Shown one piece after another: positions 45,915-54,566 of a DNA stretch of 64,000 nucleotides. Below the pieces are notes generated by a model, which saw only the letters and a program-made list of their open reading frames with translations, made no database searches and had not been told where the DNA came from. The stretch is from JADJEI01 sp035328465 (GTDB taxonomy: Bacteria; Bacteroidota; Ignavibacteria; Ignavibacteriales; Ignavibacteriaceae), in the NCBI GenBank assembly GCA_035328465.1, contig DAOLIQ010000006.1, positions 1 to 64,000 on the forward strand, read 5' to 3'. The stretch's first letter is position 1; each line of letters begins with the position of its first letter. The translations under genes were made by a program, and so were the position numbers.

Positions 45915-48125
45915 ATGAAATCTGAAAACCAAAATTTGCTTGAACAATCTGTTCAATACTTAAAATCAGTTGGACCAAAGCGCTCCGAATCGTTTGCGAA
46001 AATTGGAATAAAAACTGTCCGTGATTTATTGTTTTATTTTCCTTCGCGTCATCTTGATCGAACCACAACATTGACTGCCGCCAAAGCTTATCAATATCTG
46101 ATAAATGGTTATGACAGAGAGATAACTATCATCGGGAAAGTTGCCGACAAAGAAAAATTAAAATTTGGGGCTAAGGAATTATTCAAAGTTCATTTTAAAG
46201 ATGCTTCAGGTTTTTTTGAATGCGTTTGGTTTCAGGGGATAAAATATTTTGAAAAAAATTTCAGTGAAGGAGATATTTATGCCATCTCTTCAAAACCCGT
46301 CATTTCAAAATACGGTAATCTGCAGTTCACCCACCCTGATTTTGATAAAATAACAGAAGAAGAATCTCAAAGCTTTATTAATACCGGAAAGATTATTCCA
46401 TTTTATAAAATTCCCAAAGAGCTTCGCGAATCAAATATTGGCGATTTAAGCATAAGAAAAATTATAAGTCATTGCGTAGAACAATATGCCGACAATTTGC
46501 AAGAAACTCTCCCGGACGAAATAATTAGACAAAATGACCTTCTTTCTTTAAAAGCTGCAGTAAAAAATTATCACTTTCCCGAAAACAGCACTCTTTTAAA
46601 ATCAGCAGTAACACGATTTAAGTTTGAGGAAATTTTCTACCTCGAAATATTAGTTGCGCTGCGCCAGTACAATTATAAAAATAAATTGAGTGGTAACGTA
46701 ATGAAGATTAATACTTCACTTGTAGCGTATTTTTTGAAAACGCTGCCATTCGAATTAACAAAAGCACAGTTGAAAGTTTTAACTGAAATAAAAAATGATA
46801 TGCTCAGCGATAAACCGATGAACAGACTTTTGCAGGGCGATGTTGGAAGCGGAAAAACAATTGTCGCATTAATTTCAATGCTTATTGCAATAGATAATGG
46901 ATTTCAGTGTGCTTTGATGGTTCCGACAGAAATTTTAGCTGATCAACATGCAAAAAATATTTCAGCAATGATGAATAAACTTGCACAAGTTCATCCGTCT
47001 AAAAAAATAAAGGTGAGTTTAATTCTCGGAGGGCAAAAAAAATCTGAACGCACACGAGTGATGAATGAAATTGAAATTCAGGGAGCCGATATAATAATTG
47101 GCACGCACGCTTTGTTTGAGGAAAAAATTAATTTCAAAAATCTTGGACTTGTCATTATTGATGAGCAGCATCGCTTCGGAGTTGCTCAACGAGCACGTTT
47201 GTTATCAAAGGGTAAAACCCCGGACACAATAGTGATGAGTGCAACACCTATTCCTCGAACTCTTTCTATGACAGTTTACGCTGACCTTGATTTATCAACC
47301 ATAGATGAAATGCCAAAGAATAGAAAACCGATTAAAACAATTTTAAGAGGCGAGAAAAAATTACCGGATATTTATAAATTTATAATTGATAAGCACAAGG
47401 AAGGATATCAATCTTTTATAGTATATCCTCTTGTTGTGGAATCTGAAAAATTAGAATTGAAAGCAGCACAAAAATTTTTTGATGAACTTAAAAAAACTTA
47501 TTTAAAAGATTTAAAACTCGGATTAATTCATGGTAGAATGAGCTGGCAGGAAAAAGAAGAAACGATGCTTCTATTCTTATCTAAAAAATTCGATGTGCTT
47601 GTCGCAACCACAGTCATTGAAGTCGGCATTGATATTCCGGATGCAAATATAATTTTAATTAATGATGCGCATCGGTTCGGTCTGTCGCAGCTTCATCAAT
47701 TGCGCGGACGAGTGGGCAGAAGTGATAAGCAAGCATATTGTATTCTCGTAACAAAAGATGAGCTGGTTAGATGGAATGATAGTTTAAATCTTAACTTCGA
47801 ATATCTTCCAAGCACACAAATTGAAAAAAGTAAAACTATTCTGCGCTTACAAACCATTGTAAAGCATCTTGACGGATTTAAAATAGCCGAGGCAGATCTG
47901 AAGCTTCGCGGACCCGGAGATATTTTCGGGACAAAGCAAAGCGGATTGCCAGAGCTAAAACATATTGACATTGTTAATGATGGAAAGTTAATATCAGAAG
48001 CCAAACACAGTGCTTTTGGCATTGTTATCCAAGATCCTCTTCTTAATAATCCAGCCAGCGAAATGATTCGTACTAATCTATTAAAACATTATAAAGAGAA
48101 TCTCGAGTATTCGAAGATCGCCTAA
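45915..48125 (+). CDS. recG: ATP-dependent DNA helicase RecG
   Basis: A protein of 736 residues. RecG remodels stalled forks and Holliday junctions. The N-terminal wedge OB domain spans about residues 60-180; helicase motifs are Walker A GDVGSGKT, the DEQH box in 'IIDEQHRFGV', motif III SATPIPRTL and motif VI 'QLRGRVGRSDKQAYC'. The closing TRG-type hairpin 'ADLKLRGPGDIFGTKQSG' is seen. Length is normal. It ends 195 bases before the ATP-grasp operon. Confidence 0.97.
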   Translation: MKSENQNLLEQSVQYLKSVGPKRSESFAKIGIKTVRDLLFYFPSRHLDRTTTLTAAKAYQYLINGYDREITIIGKVADKEKLKFGAKELFKVHFKDASGFFECVWFQGIKYFEKNFSEGDIYAISSKPVISKYGNLQFTHPDFDKITEEESQSFINTGKIIPFYKIPKELRESNIGDLSIRKIISHCVEQYADNLQETLPDEIIRQNDLLSLKAAVKNYHFPENSTLLKSAVTRFKFEEIFYLEILVALRQYNYKNKLSGNVMKINTSLVAYFLKTLPFELTKAQLKVLTEIKNDMLSDKPMNRLLQGDVGSGKTIVALISMLIAIDNGFQCALMVPTEILADQHAKNISAMMNKLAQVHPSKKIKVSLILGGQKKSERTRVMNEIEIQGADIIIGTHALFEEKINFKNLGLVIIDEQHRFGVAQRARLLSKGKTPDTIVMSATPIPRTLSMTVYADLDLSTIDEMPKNRKPIKTILRGEKKLPDIYKFIIDKHKEGYQSFIVYPLVVESEKLELKAAQKFFDELKKTYLKDLKLGLIHGRMSWQEKEETMLLFLSKKFDVLVATTVIEVGIDIPDANIILINDAHRFGLSQLHQLRGRVGRSDKQAYCILVTKDELVRWNDSLNLNFEYLPSTQIEKSKTILRLQTIVKHLDGFKIAEADLKLRGPGDIFGTKQSGLPELKHIDIVNDGKLISEAKHSAFGIVIQDPLLNNPASEMIRTNLLKHYKENLEYSKIA

Positions 48126-48263
48126 AACATTTTTAATCTGAAGGAAATTTCTTACCACACCCTTGCATAGAATTATTTTTTAAATAAAATTAGAAGTGAA
48201 AAAAAAATAATTATTTATTTCGAGCGACAAAAAATATTTCAGATGTTCTTTTTACAACTTGAT

Positions 48264-48294
48264 GTTGAATTAGAAATATTAATAACTATATTTG
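48264..48294 (+). promoter_or_regulatory. Promoter for the ATP-grasp/KamA operon
   Basis: GTTG (48264-48267, one mismatch to TTTG) and an exact TATATTTG (48287-48294) are 19 bases apart. AAAGGA at 48309-48314 follows. Confidence 0.5.
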
Positions 48295-48332
48295 CAACAA
48301 AAAAAATTAAAGGATAAAATATTTTATCAGAC

Positions 48333-49403
48333 TTGTTTAATTCTCGATTGAAAGTTGCATTAGCCTTCAATGTAAAACCAGAAAGTGAATCTTTCTCCCC
48401 AATCGTACCCCCTTTTCTGAACCCAGCCGAAGCAACACAAAAAAAATCTGTGGATACATATGCCGAATGGGATACTTGGGAAACAATCTCTGCAGTTAAA
48501 AAAGCACTCGAAGAGTTTAATGATGTTCAGATGATCGAAGCGGATGAAAATGCGTTTGAAAAGTTCCGACAATCAGAGGTGGATATCGTATTCAACATAG
48601 CAGAGGGTATGAATGGCATAAGCCGCGAGGCTCAAATCCCGGCAATGCTTGATATGTTGAAGATTCCTTATACTGGTTCTGATCCATTAACACTTGCCAC
48701 CTGCCTTGATAAATCCCGCACTAAAGAAATATTATCTTATTATAAAATTCCTAATTCTCCTTTTAGGTTGATTGAAGACTTATCACAACTAAAGAATATC
48801 AAATTAAACTTCCCGCTTATTGTCAAACCAATTTCGGAAGGATCAAGCAAAGGAATATTTTCGTCTTCTTTCGTTAGTAATCAAAAAGAATTGAACGATG
48901 AAGTGGAAAGAATATTGAAGGAGTATAATCAGCCGGCTCTTGTAGAAGAGTTTTTACCTGGAAAAGAATTTACTGTTGCGATTTTAGGAAACGACCAAGA
49001 AGCAATGGCGCTTCCAATTGTTGAAATTAATTATTCGGAATTTCCTGAAAATATCGTTCCCATTTATTCTTTTGAAGCGAAATGGATTCTTGACACAAAA
49101 GAAAATCCGTTAAATGTTTTCACATGTCCGGCTGCTGTTGATAAAATAACAGAAGAAAAAATAAAGTCAACGGCGCTAAATGCATTTAAGGTTCTTCACT
49201 GCAAAGATTGGAGCAGAGTAGATATAAGGATGAATAGTCATAATGAACCAAATGTTATAGAAATAAATCCCTTGCCGGGAATTCTTCCAAACCCCGAAGA
49301 AAATTCTTGTTATCCAAAAGCTGCTCGTACTGCAGGTTTAAATTATAATGAAATGATTAACAAAGTTTTATTGGCTGCTGCAAGGAGATACAAACTGCTT
49401 TGA
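48333..49403 (+). CDS. D-Ala-D-Ala-ligase-like ATP-grasp enzyme 1
   Basis: A protein of 356 residues from a TTG at 48333. An in-frame ATT at 48321 has AAAGGA six bases upstream, better spaced than for the TTG (18 bases), so a rare ATT start is possible. The Ddl-type ATP-grasp fold is seen in 'TGSDPLTLATCLDKSRTKEIL', 'IVKPISEGSSKGIF', 'EEFLPGKEFTVAILG' and the Mg site 'NVIEINPLPG'. Such enzymes join a carboxylate to an amine with ATP. Position in a KamA operon suggests a substrate other than D-Ala. It overlaps the next gene by four bases. Confidence 0.85.
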   Translation: MFNSRLKVALAFNVKPESESFSPIVPPFLNPAEATQKKSVDTYAEWDTWETISAVKKALEEFNDVQMIEADENAFEKFRQSEVDIVFNIAEGMNGISREAQIPAMLDMLKIPYTGSDPLTLATCLDKSRTKEILSYYKIPNSPFRLIEDLSQLKNIKLNFPLIVKPISEGSSKGIFSSSFVSNQKELNDEVERILKEYNQPALVEEFLPGKEFTVAILGNDQEAMALPIVEINYSEFPENIVPIYSFEAKWILDTKENPLNVFTCPAAVDKITEEKIKSTALNAFKVLHCKDWSRVDIRMNSHNEPNVIEINPLPGILPNPEENSCYPKAARTAGLNYNEMINKVLLAAARRYKLL

Positions 49404-50461
49404 AAACAAAAGCAAAAATATTAATCTGCTACAATTCTCCATTTAGCATTTACCCGGTTTACAACGGCAAACCGGCTGATGATGGTGGAAAAATAAATGA
49501 TCTTTCAGAAAGTGGTTTTGCCAATGAAATTGAAAAAATAAAACAGTCACTTCAAAATCATTTTACTACTGTTGACACTCTTCCAATTGATAAGAATGTT
49601 GCCGAAGTAATTAAACAAATAAATTTATACGCACCGGATATTATTTTTAATTTTGTTGAATCTGTCGAAGGCGTTTCTTCGTATGAATATTGTATGACAG
49701 GATTATTTGAACTTCTTGGTTACAATTATACGGGCAACGAGCCATCAACCCTGGGTAACTGCTTAAATAAAGCCCGGACAAAAAATATTTTATGTTCATA
49801 TGGAATTAACAGTCCGCGCTATTTTACAGTTTCACAGCACGATATAGTATCTGAAATAAATTTTAAATTGAATTTTCCGGTCATACTGAAACTACTTAAT
49901 GAAGATGCCAGCATTGGAATATCTGAATTTTCTGTCGTCACAAATTTTCGAGATTTTAAAAAACAGCTGAAGTTTTTATTTGGAACCTATAACCAACCAG
50001 TAATAGTTGAAGAGTTTATTGAAGGAAGAGAACTGAATGTAGCAATACTCGGCGATCAAGTTCTACCAATCTCAGAAATAATATTTAGTGGATTACCGGG
50101 CAACCTCCCCCAAATTGTGACTTATGACGGCAAATGGATCGAGGGGAGTGTTTATTATAATTACACAAAACCAAATTGTCCGGCAAAGCTTGATATCAAA
50201 ACAAAAAAGAGAATTGAATCAACTGCATTAGCTGCCTATCATGCAATGAATTGCAGAGATTATGCAAGAGTTGATATAAGATTAGACAAAAAAAATATTC
50301 CTTATGTGATAGAAGTAAATCCCAACCCGGATATTTCTACCGATTCGGGATTTGCGAGAGCTGCCGCCGCCAGAGGATTGAATCATAATAAATTATTAAG
50401 TGAAATTATCAGACTCGCAATGATGAGAAAAAAGAATGATACGCAAAATCAAGCCGTCTGA
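49400..50461 (+). CDS. D-Ala-D-Ala-ligase-like ATP-grasp enzyme 2
   Basis: A protein of 353 residues from a TTG at 49400 that overlaps the preceding stop (TTGA). It is a paralogue of gene 1: 'TGNEPSTLGNCLNKARTKNIL', 'LKLLNEDASIGIS', 'EEFIEGRELNVAILG' and 'YVIEVNPNPDIS'. The opening 'ICYNSPFSIYPVYNGKP' differs from gene 1, so substrate sites probably differ. The final NPNPD in place of the NPLPG of true Ddl enzymes suggests a changed second-substrate site. Inference: two sequential or alternative amide ligations. It overlaps the GNAT gene by 26 bases. Confidence 0.85.
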   Translation: MKTKAKILICYNSPFSIYPVYNGKPADDGGKINDLSESGFANEIEKIKQSLQNHFTTVDTLPIDKNVAEVIKQINLYAPDIIFNFVESVEGVSSYEYCMTGLFELLGYNYTGNEPSTLGNCLNKARTKNILCSYGINSPRYFTVSQHDIVSEINFKLNFPVILKLLNEDASIGISEFSVVTNFRDFKKQLKFLFGTYNQPVIVEEFIEGRELNVAILGDQVLPISEIIFSGLPGNLPQIVTYDGKWIEGSVYYNYTKPNCPAKLDIKTKKRIESTALAAYHAMNCRDYARVDIRLDKKNIPYVIEVNPNPDISTDSGFARAAAARGLNHNKLLSEIIRLAMMRKKNDTQNQAV

Positions 50462-50924
50462 CGCGACAAAAATTGAAAATATTTTAACAAGGACACCTAA
50501 CTTCTCATATAATGAAGTAGCTGTGGCAATGGAGTTAATAAATATTGCCATTTCAAATCCGGCACAAACAGATTACCACATTTTTGTATTTGAAAAAGAT
50601 GGTGAAGTTTTAGGTTATCATTGCATAGGCAAACGTCCATTAACCGATGGTGTGTATGATTTATACTGGATAGTATCAGACCAACTATCAGGCGTAAAAG
50701 GTATTGGAAAAAGTTTGCTGCAAAACGCAGAAGAATTTTTAATTCAAAATAAAGGAAGATGGCTGCTTGCTGAAACCTCTTCCAGAGAAAACTATAGTGC
50801 TACAAGAAATTTTTATTTCAGAAATAATTACTCGATTATTTCTGAAATAAAAGATTTTTATAGCGTTGGAGATCATCTCCTTGTTTTCGGAAAATACTTT
50901 ACACAGAAACAAACTGAGGAATAA
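50436..50924 (+). CDS. GNAT acetyltransferase
   Basis: A protein of 162 residues with the GNAT fold: N-terminal 'IRKIKPSDATKIENIL', strand 'YHIFVFEKDGEVLGYHCIG' and the acetyl-CoA loop region 'GVKGIGKSLLQNAEEFL' (usual Q/RxxGxG/A pattern, here K-x-x-G-I-G-K). The amine substrate is unknown; in archaea a different GNAT (AblB) acetylates beta-lysine made by a lysine aminomutase. It overlaps the ATP-grasp gene before it and precedes the KamA gene by two bases. Confidence 0.85.
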   Translation: MIRKIKPSDATKIENILTRTPNFSYNEVAVAMELINIAISNPAQTDYHIFVFEKDGEVLGYHCIGKRPLTDGVYDLYWIVSDQLSGVKGIGKSLLQNAEEFLIQNKGRWLLAETSSRENYSATRNFYFRNNYSIISEIKDFYSVGDHLLVFGKYFTQKQTEE

Positions 50925-50926
50925 TT

Positions 50927-52084
50927 ATGGAACTGTGGCAGCAAATGATCAGAGACAGTGTTCACACTGTAGATCAGCTTGTCGAAAAATTCGGAATAGA
51001 CAGAAAAATAGCCGAAGATCTTGATGAATTTTTTCAAGCAAGAATAAACCCCTATTATCTTAGCCTAATCCGCTATCCGGGTGATCCGATTTGGCTTCAA
51101 TGTGTCCCCGATAAGAAAGAACTTGAGGATTTGGATTCGGAAGAAGACCCATTGATGGAAGATGCCATGAGTCCAGTTCCAAATATTACGCATCGTTATC
51201 CAGATCGTGCATTGTTTTTGGTTACAAGTCAATGCGGGTTATTCTGCCGCTTCTGTACAAGAAAACGTAAGGTTGGTAATTATGAAAAAATCTCCATGAA
51301 AAATCTTGAGAGTGCATTCAAATATCTTGAGCAGCATTCTGAGATTCGTGATGTTATTCTTTCCGGCGGTGATCCATTAATGCTTACAGATGCAATGCTC
51401 GAAAAAATTCTGCAAAGACTTAGAAAAATTCCGCATATCGAAATCATTAGGCTTGGAACAAAAATGCCTTGTGTTCTTCCGCATCGAATAACTCCCGAAC
51501 TTTGCGATATGATAAAAAAATATCACCCGGTTTATGTTAATACTCATTTCAACCACCCATGGGAAATTACTCCCGAAAGTTCCCGTGCGTGTGAGATGCT
51601 TGCAAATGCAGGGATTCCGGTTGGTAACCAATGTGTATTAATGAAAGGTGTAAATGACGATGCTGCCGTTATTAAAGAGCTTCTTCAAAAATTATTGAAG
51701 ATTAGAGTTAGACCATACTATATGTATATGGCAGACGAAACTAAAGGCGCAAATCATTTTCGCACTTCAATCGAAACCGGATTGGAAATTGTTAATAAGC
51801 TACGCGGACATACAAGCGGATTAGCAATCCCTCACTTTGTAATTGATGCACCAGGAGGAGGCGGCAAAATTCCGCTGCTTCCCAATTATGTCCTGCATCA
51901 CGATGAAGACAGAATTGTACTACGTAATTACAAGAACCAGGTTTATGTTTACAAGAATTATAAAGACAGAAACAATCCTGAAAAATCCAATGGAAAAAAT
52001 GGGAAAAGTAAGAAAACGGTTAAAACTTCAGAACCTGTTGTTCGAATCAAAAAAACAAAACAGCTTGTGCTGCAGGAAGTATAA
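50927..52084 (+). CDS. kamA: Lysine 2,3-aminomutase
   Basis: A protein of 385 residues of the radical SAM/PLP type. It interconverts L-lysine and L-beta-lysine. The iron-sulfur cysteines are C103, C107 and C110 (CGLFCRFC). The PLP lysine is K314 in APGGGGK. The two aspartates known in the Clostridium subterminale enzyme to hold the lysine side chain (D293, D330) correspond to D270 (in MADETKG) and D307 (in VIDAPGGGG), with the same 37-residue spacing. Glutamate aminomutases differ at these positions. The last 40 residues are basic. EpmB, the EF-P version, is shorter, and no epmA or efp is visible. GNAT gene ends two bases before. Confidence 0.92.
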   Translation: MELWQQMIRDSVHTVDQLVEKFGIDRKIAEDLDEFFQARINPYYLSLIRYPGDPIWLQCVPDKKELEDLDSEEDPLMEDAMSPVPNITHRYPDRALFLVTSQCGLFCRFCTRKRKVGNYEKISMKNLESAFKYLEQHSEIRDVILSGGDPLMLTDAMLEKILQRLRKIPHIEIIRLGTKMPCVLPHRITPELCDMIKKYHPVYVNTHFNHPWEITPESSRACEMLANAGIPVGNQCVLMKGVNDDAAVIKELLQKLLKIRVRPYYMYMADETKGANHFRTSIETGLEIVNKLRGHTSGLAIPHFVIDAPGGGGKIPLLPNYVLHHDEDRIVLRNYKNQVYVYKNYKDRNNPEKSNGKNGKSKKTVKTSEPVVRIKKTKQLVLQEV

Positions 52085-52107
52085 TTAATTTAAAGTAGTT
52101 TTCAAAT

Positions 52108-52145
52108 TAAAGATGACATCCACTTTGGGATGTCATCTTTATTTT
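52108..52145. terminator. Two-way terminator after the KamA operon
   Basis: A perfect 14-base stem TAAAGATGACATCC (52108-52121) with GGATGTCATCTTTA (52128-52141), loop of six, T-rich flanks on both sides. It ends the KamA operon and the opposing repeat-protein gene. Confidence 0.88.
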
Positions 52146-52155
52146 AAAAGAATAC

Positions 52156-52623
52156 TTATCTTGGATCTTCTCCGCCGGCAGCCTGGGTAGTATATATTAT
52201 AGCCATCATATACATCAAGACTGTTTCGGTAGGAGTCCCGTCTCTAAAAGTATAAAGCACTTCATCGAAAGAAGTTCCTTTGTAAATCACATTATCCCGA
52301 TAAGTATAATCCACATCGTAGGAAGTTCCGGAACAGAAATTATACCCACGCTCTGTCATTAATACCTCATAAGAAGTACCCGTACAAATCGTTTTATCTC
52401 TGCGAGTGAATACTACATCGTAAGAAGTTCCTTCACAAAGAGTAGCATCACGAATTGTGTAAAGCACTTCATCGGACCCTGCTTTGAGAAATCTTGGATC
52501 ATCAATTGTCCACCAAACATCATCGAGAGAAGTACCTTTGCAAACTCGTATTTGCGAACTTGCTGAAGAATAGATTATCAGCAGAAGAAATGGAAGGATT
52601 AGGAGGTAGAAGTTTTTTTTCAT
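52156..52623 (-). CDS. Exported protein of 17-residue tandem repeats
   Basis: A protein of 155 residues: signal peptide ending SSASS, then five or six repeats of about 17 residues. The units read VCKGTSLDDVWWTIDD (long), LKAGSDEVLYTIRDATL, CEGTSYDVVFTRRDKTI, CTGTSYEVLMTERGYNF, CSGTSYDVDYTYRDNVI and YKGTSFDEVLYTFRDGTP. The consensus is [CY]xGTS[YF]D(E)VxxTxRDxxI. The residues Gly, Ser, Asp and Arg recur, which suggests a repeated turn and strand with possible metal or ligand binding. I do not recognise the family. The closing 40 residues are hydrophobic with a charged end. No neighbour suggests a role. Confidence 0.8.
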   Translation of the reverse strand: MKKNFYLLILPFLLLIIYSSASSQIRVCKGTSLDDVWWTIDDPRFLKAGSDEVLYTIRDATLCEGTSYDVVFTRRDKTICTGTSYEVLMTERGYNFCSGTSYDVDYTYRDNVIYKGTSFDEVLYTFRDGTPTETVLMYMMAIIYTTQAAGGEDPR

Positions 52624-52731
52624 ACTGATCCGTTAATTAATTATTGATTTATCAGAAGTTAAAATAAATCTTTTTAATTCAAAGGTAAAGCCTTACTAAC
52701 AATTACTTGAAACCTCTTAAAAATTCAGTTT

Positions 52732-52795
52732 GTCATTCCTGTGAAAACGGGAATTCATTTATTTTGTATAAGATTCCTGCTTTCGCAGGAATGAC
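52732..52795 (+). repeat. REP-like inverted repeat (bacterial interspersed palindrome)
   Basis: Two near-identical 24-base units face each other: GTCATTCCTGTGAAAACGGG... (from 52732) and the opposite copy ending CGCAGGAATGAC at 52795. They differ at three or four bases and can form a long stem with a 15-base loop. Such GTCATTCC-GAAA-GGAAT units are widespread repeats in bacteria. It sits in the 335-base gene-free stretch 52624-52958; nothing else is seen there. Confidence 0.65.
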
Positions 52796-52958
52796 TTACG
52801 ACCTGAAAATAATTTTTCAGAAGTCTCTACTTCTTAATTCTCTACTAGAATTTGCTTTGCAGTTTTGTTACCGATATCACGAACTATTAAGATTATGGAA
52901 ACAATTATTCAGTTAATTAAAATTACATGAACGAATTCAGGAAAATATTTATTATTCA

Positions 52959-53606
52959 TTATTCTAGATGATAATCAATTAAAGCTGCGTATGGATTATA
53001 AAAGTCATTGGTGATTTCGTTTATATCAACCCAATCACGCAAAGCTAATCCAACTCCTGGTTTAAATACGGAATAACCTGAAGTTTTTATTTCTTCTGAT
53101 TGATAAAAGGCTACAAGAAAATAGTAATAACAATCAGTTAATGAAATACTGCCAGAGGAAGTTGTGAAAGTGTATGTGAAGTCCGTTCTTGAAATTATTC
53201 CATTTGGCGGATTCCCGTTAAAATCAAAAACATTCCCGAGTCCAATTGAACCAGAATAATCACCCGCCTTACCCGGATATTTAAATTGCAGTGAATCATT
53301 CATATAAAGTCCGCCGTCACCGTTCCTGTAATAACCATTTTTCAGAATAATTTGTAATCTTGATTGAAGTAAAAACCCTTTTTCATTTTCCTCAATCACG
53401 TGGAGAGTGTCTTTGAAATAGAGAGTTGTATCGTTGTACGCATCTTTTATTCCAATATTATATACCCAATAATTTCCGATTTTAAAAGGCATCAATTCTG
53501 TCTGGATATTTTCTGGAGGCAAAACTTCGTTTGTGCATGAGATAATTAATGTGCCCGAGACTAAAAGAAACAAGTGATATCTTTGAAAATAAGTAAGGGT
53601 TTTCAT
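52959..53606 (-). CDS. Lipoprotein of unknown function
   Basis: A protein of 215 residues with a lipobox-like LIISC at residue 24. The opening 'LMPFKIGNYWVYNIGIKDAYN' is a motif seen in many Bacteroidota lipoproteins that start with a 'P.. .GNYWVY' strand. The rest is beta-rich without recognisable residues of activity. It lies on the minus strand, 194 bases from the cupredoxin gene, and its start is ATG at 53606. Confidence 0.6.
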   Translation of the reverse strand: MKTLTYFQRYHLFLLVSGTLIISCTNEVLPPENIQTELMPFKIGNYWVYNIGIKDAYNDTTLYFKDTLHVIEENEKGFLLQSRLQIILKNGYYRNGDGGLYMNDSLQFKYPGKAGDYSGSIGLGNVFDFNGNPPNGIISRTDFTYTFTTSSGSISLTDCYYYFLVAFYQSEEIKTSGYSVFKPGVGLALRDWVDINEITNDFYNPYAALIDYHLE

Positions 53607-53730
53607 TTTTGAAATTAAAATAAATAAATGAACAGTTGAAATTCAACTTCTAAATTGTTACCACCAACCTTGTTAAAATTATTTTGGCATAACAGTAAAA
53701 AAATGAATCTCGTGGAATTTTGGGGAAATA

Positions 53731-53763
53731 TAAAAGGCAGCCGACTTATTGACTGCCTTATTT
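53731..53763 (-). terminator. Terminator after the cupredoxin gene
   Basis: On the minus strand AAGGCAG and CTGCCTT (53759-53753 and 53740-53734) form a 7-base stem followed by TTTATATTT. Confidence 0.6.
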
Positions 53764-53800
53764 AAAAGAATTGATAAAAGAAGGAAAGTAAAAAATGTAT

Positions 53801-54439
53801 CTACTTGTTTAAAATCATTTTCTTAACTTCTGAAAAATTTCCAGCTTTTAGCTTGTAATAATAAATTCCACTTGGAAGTCCTGCGGAATTAAATTTTACA
53901 GAATATGTTCCTCGCTCTTTAAAGCTATTAACTAACAATGCAACCTCTTCACCAAGGGAGTTGAAAATTTTCATGGTTACTTCCGCTGATTCTGGTAAAG
54001 AAAACTTAATTGTTGTAGATGGATTGAAAGGGTTGGGATAGTTTTGTTCCAAATTAAAAACTTGCGGAAGCTTTCCCTCCTCTTCAACAGAAGTTGGTTC
54101 CTGAACTCTAATGACACCAGCCATTCCTGATCCTCCGGGTCCACCATGTACAACACAGTAATACGGGTTGTCCCCAGCACTTTCAAACACGTGAGTATAA
54201 ACCCAATTACTGGAAGATGGAGCTCCACTCGTAAAGCTGTTATCATCGGCTACAACGTTATGAAAACCGCCAGCGTTAATCCAGATAACTGTATCCATTG
54301 GGGCTATTGTTAAATCAGCAGGACTAAAGGCTAATCCATCAGCACCCACATGTACGACATAAGATGTTTGGGAATACCCGGGAATCGACAAAATTAAAAA
54401 CGTTAAAAAGAACAAAACGAAAATAGTAATGCTTCTCAT
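53801..54439 (-). CDS. Secreted cupredoxin with T9SS tail
   Basis: A protein of 212 residues, signal peptide ending GYSQ. The domain at residues about 25-125 is plastocyanin-like, with type 1 copper ligands visible: His in GGFHNVV, then Cys, His and Met in YYCVVHGGPGGSGM. The rest is a T9SS sorting domain (NYPNPFNPSTTI, ending KKMILNK). It is thus a small copper protein sent to the surface, with a possible role in extracellular electron transfer or copper binding, which is inferred. It is a single gene. Confidence 0.9.
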   Translation of the reverse strand: MRSITIFVLFFLTFLILSIPGYSQTSYVVHVGADGLAFSPADLTIAPMDTVIWINAGGFHNVVADDNSFTSGAPSSSNWVYTHVFESAGDNPYYCVVHGGPGGSGMAGVIRVQEPTSVEEEGKLPQVFNLEQNYPNPFNPSTTIKFSLPESAEVTMKIFNSLGEEVALLVNSFKERGTYSVKFNSAGLPSGIYYYKLKAGNFSEVKKMILNK

Positions 54440-54566
54440 AGCGAACTCCTGTTTAAGAATAAAATATTTAACTGATATGTATTAATCTATTTTTATCATC
54501 AGGGGCTGACAAAAATAATTTAAAGCAACTTTCTAAAAACAATCTAAAAAAATTTTTGATAAAAAG

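Noticed and set aside
50927..52084. Glutamate 2,3-aminomutase or EpmB instead of lysine aminomutase
   Set aside because: Both lysine-binding Asp are kept, the length is above that of EpmB, and no efp or epmA is near.
52707..52916. A 69-residue plus-strand reading frame
   Set aside because: Its middle (IPAFAGMT) is only the translation of the REP-like repeat; no ribosome site or homology is evident.
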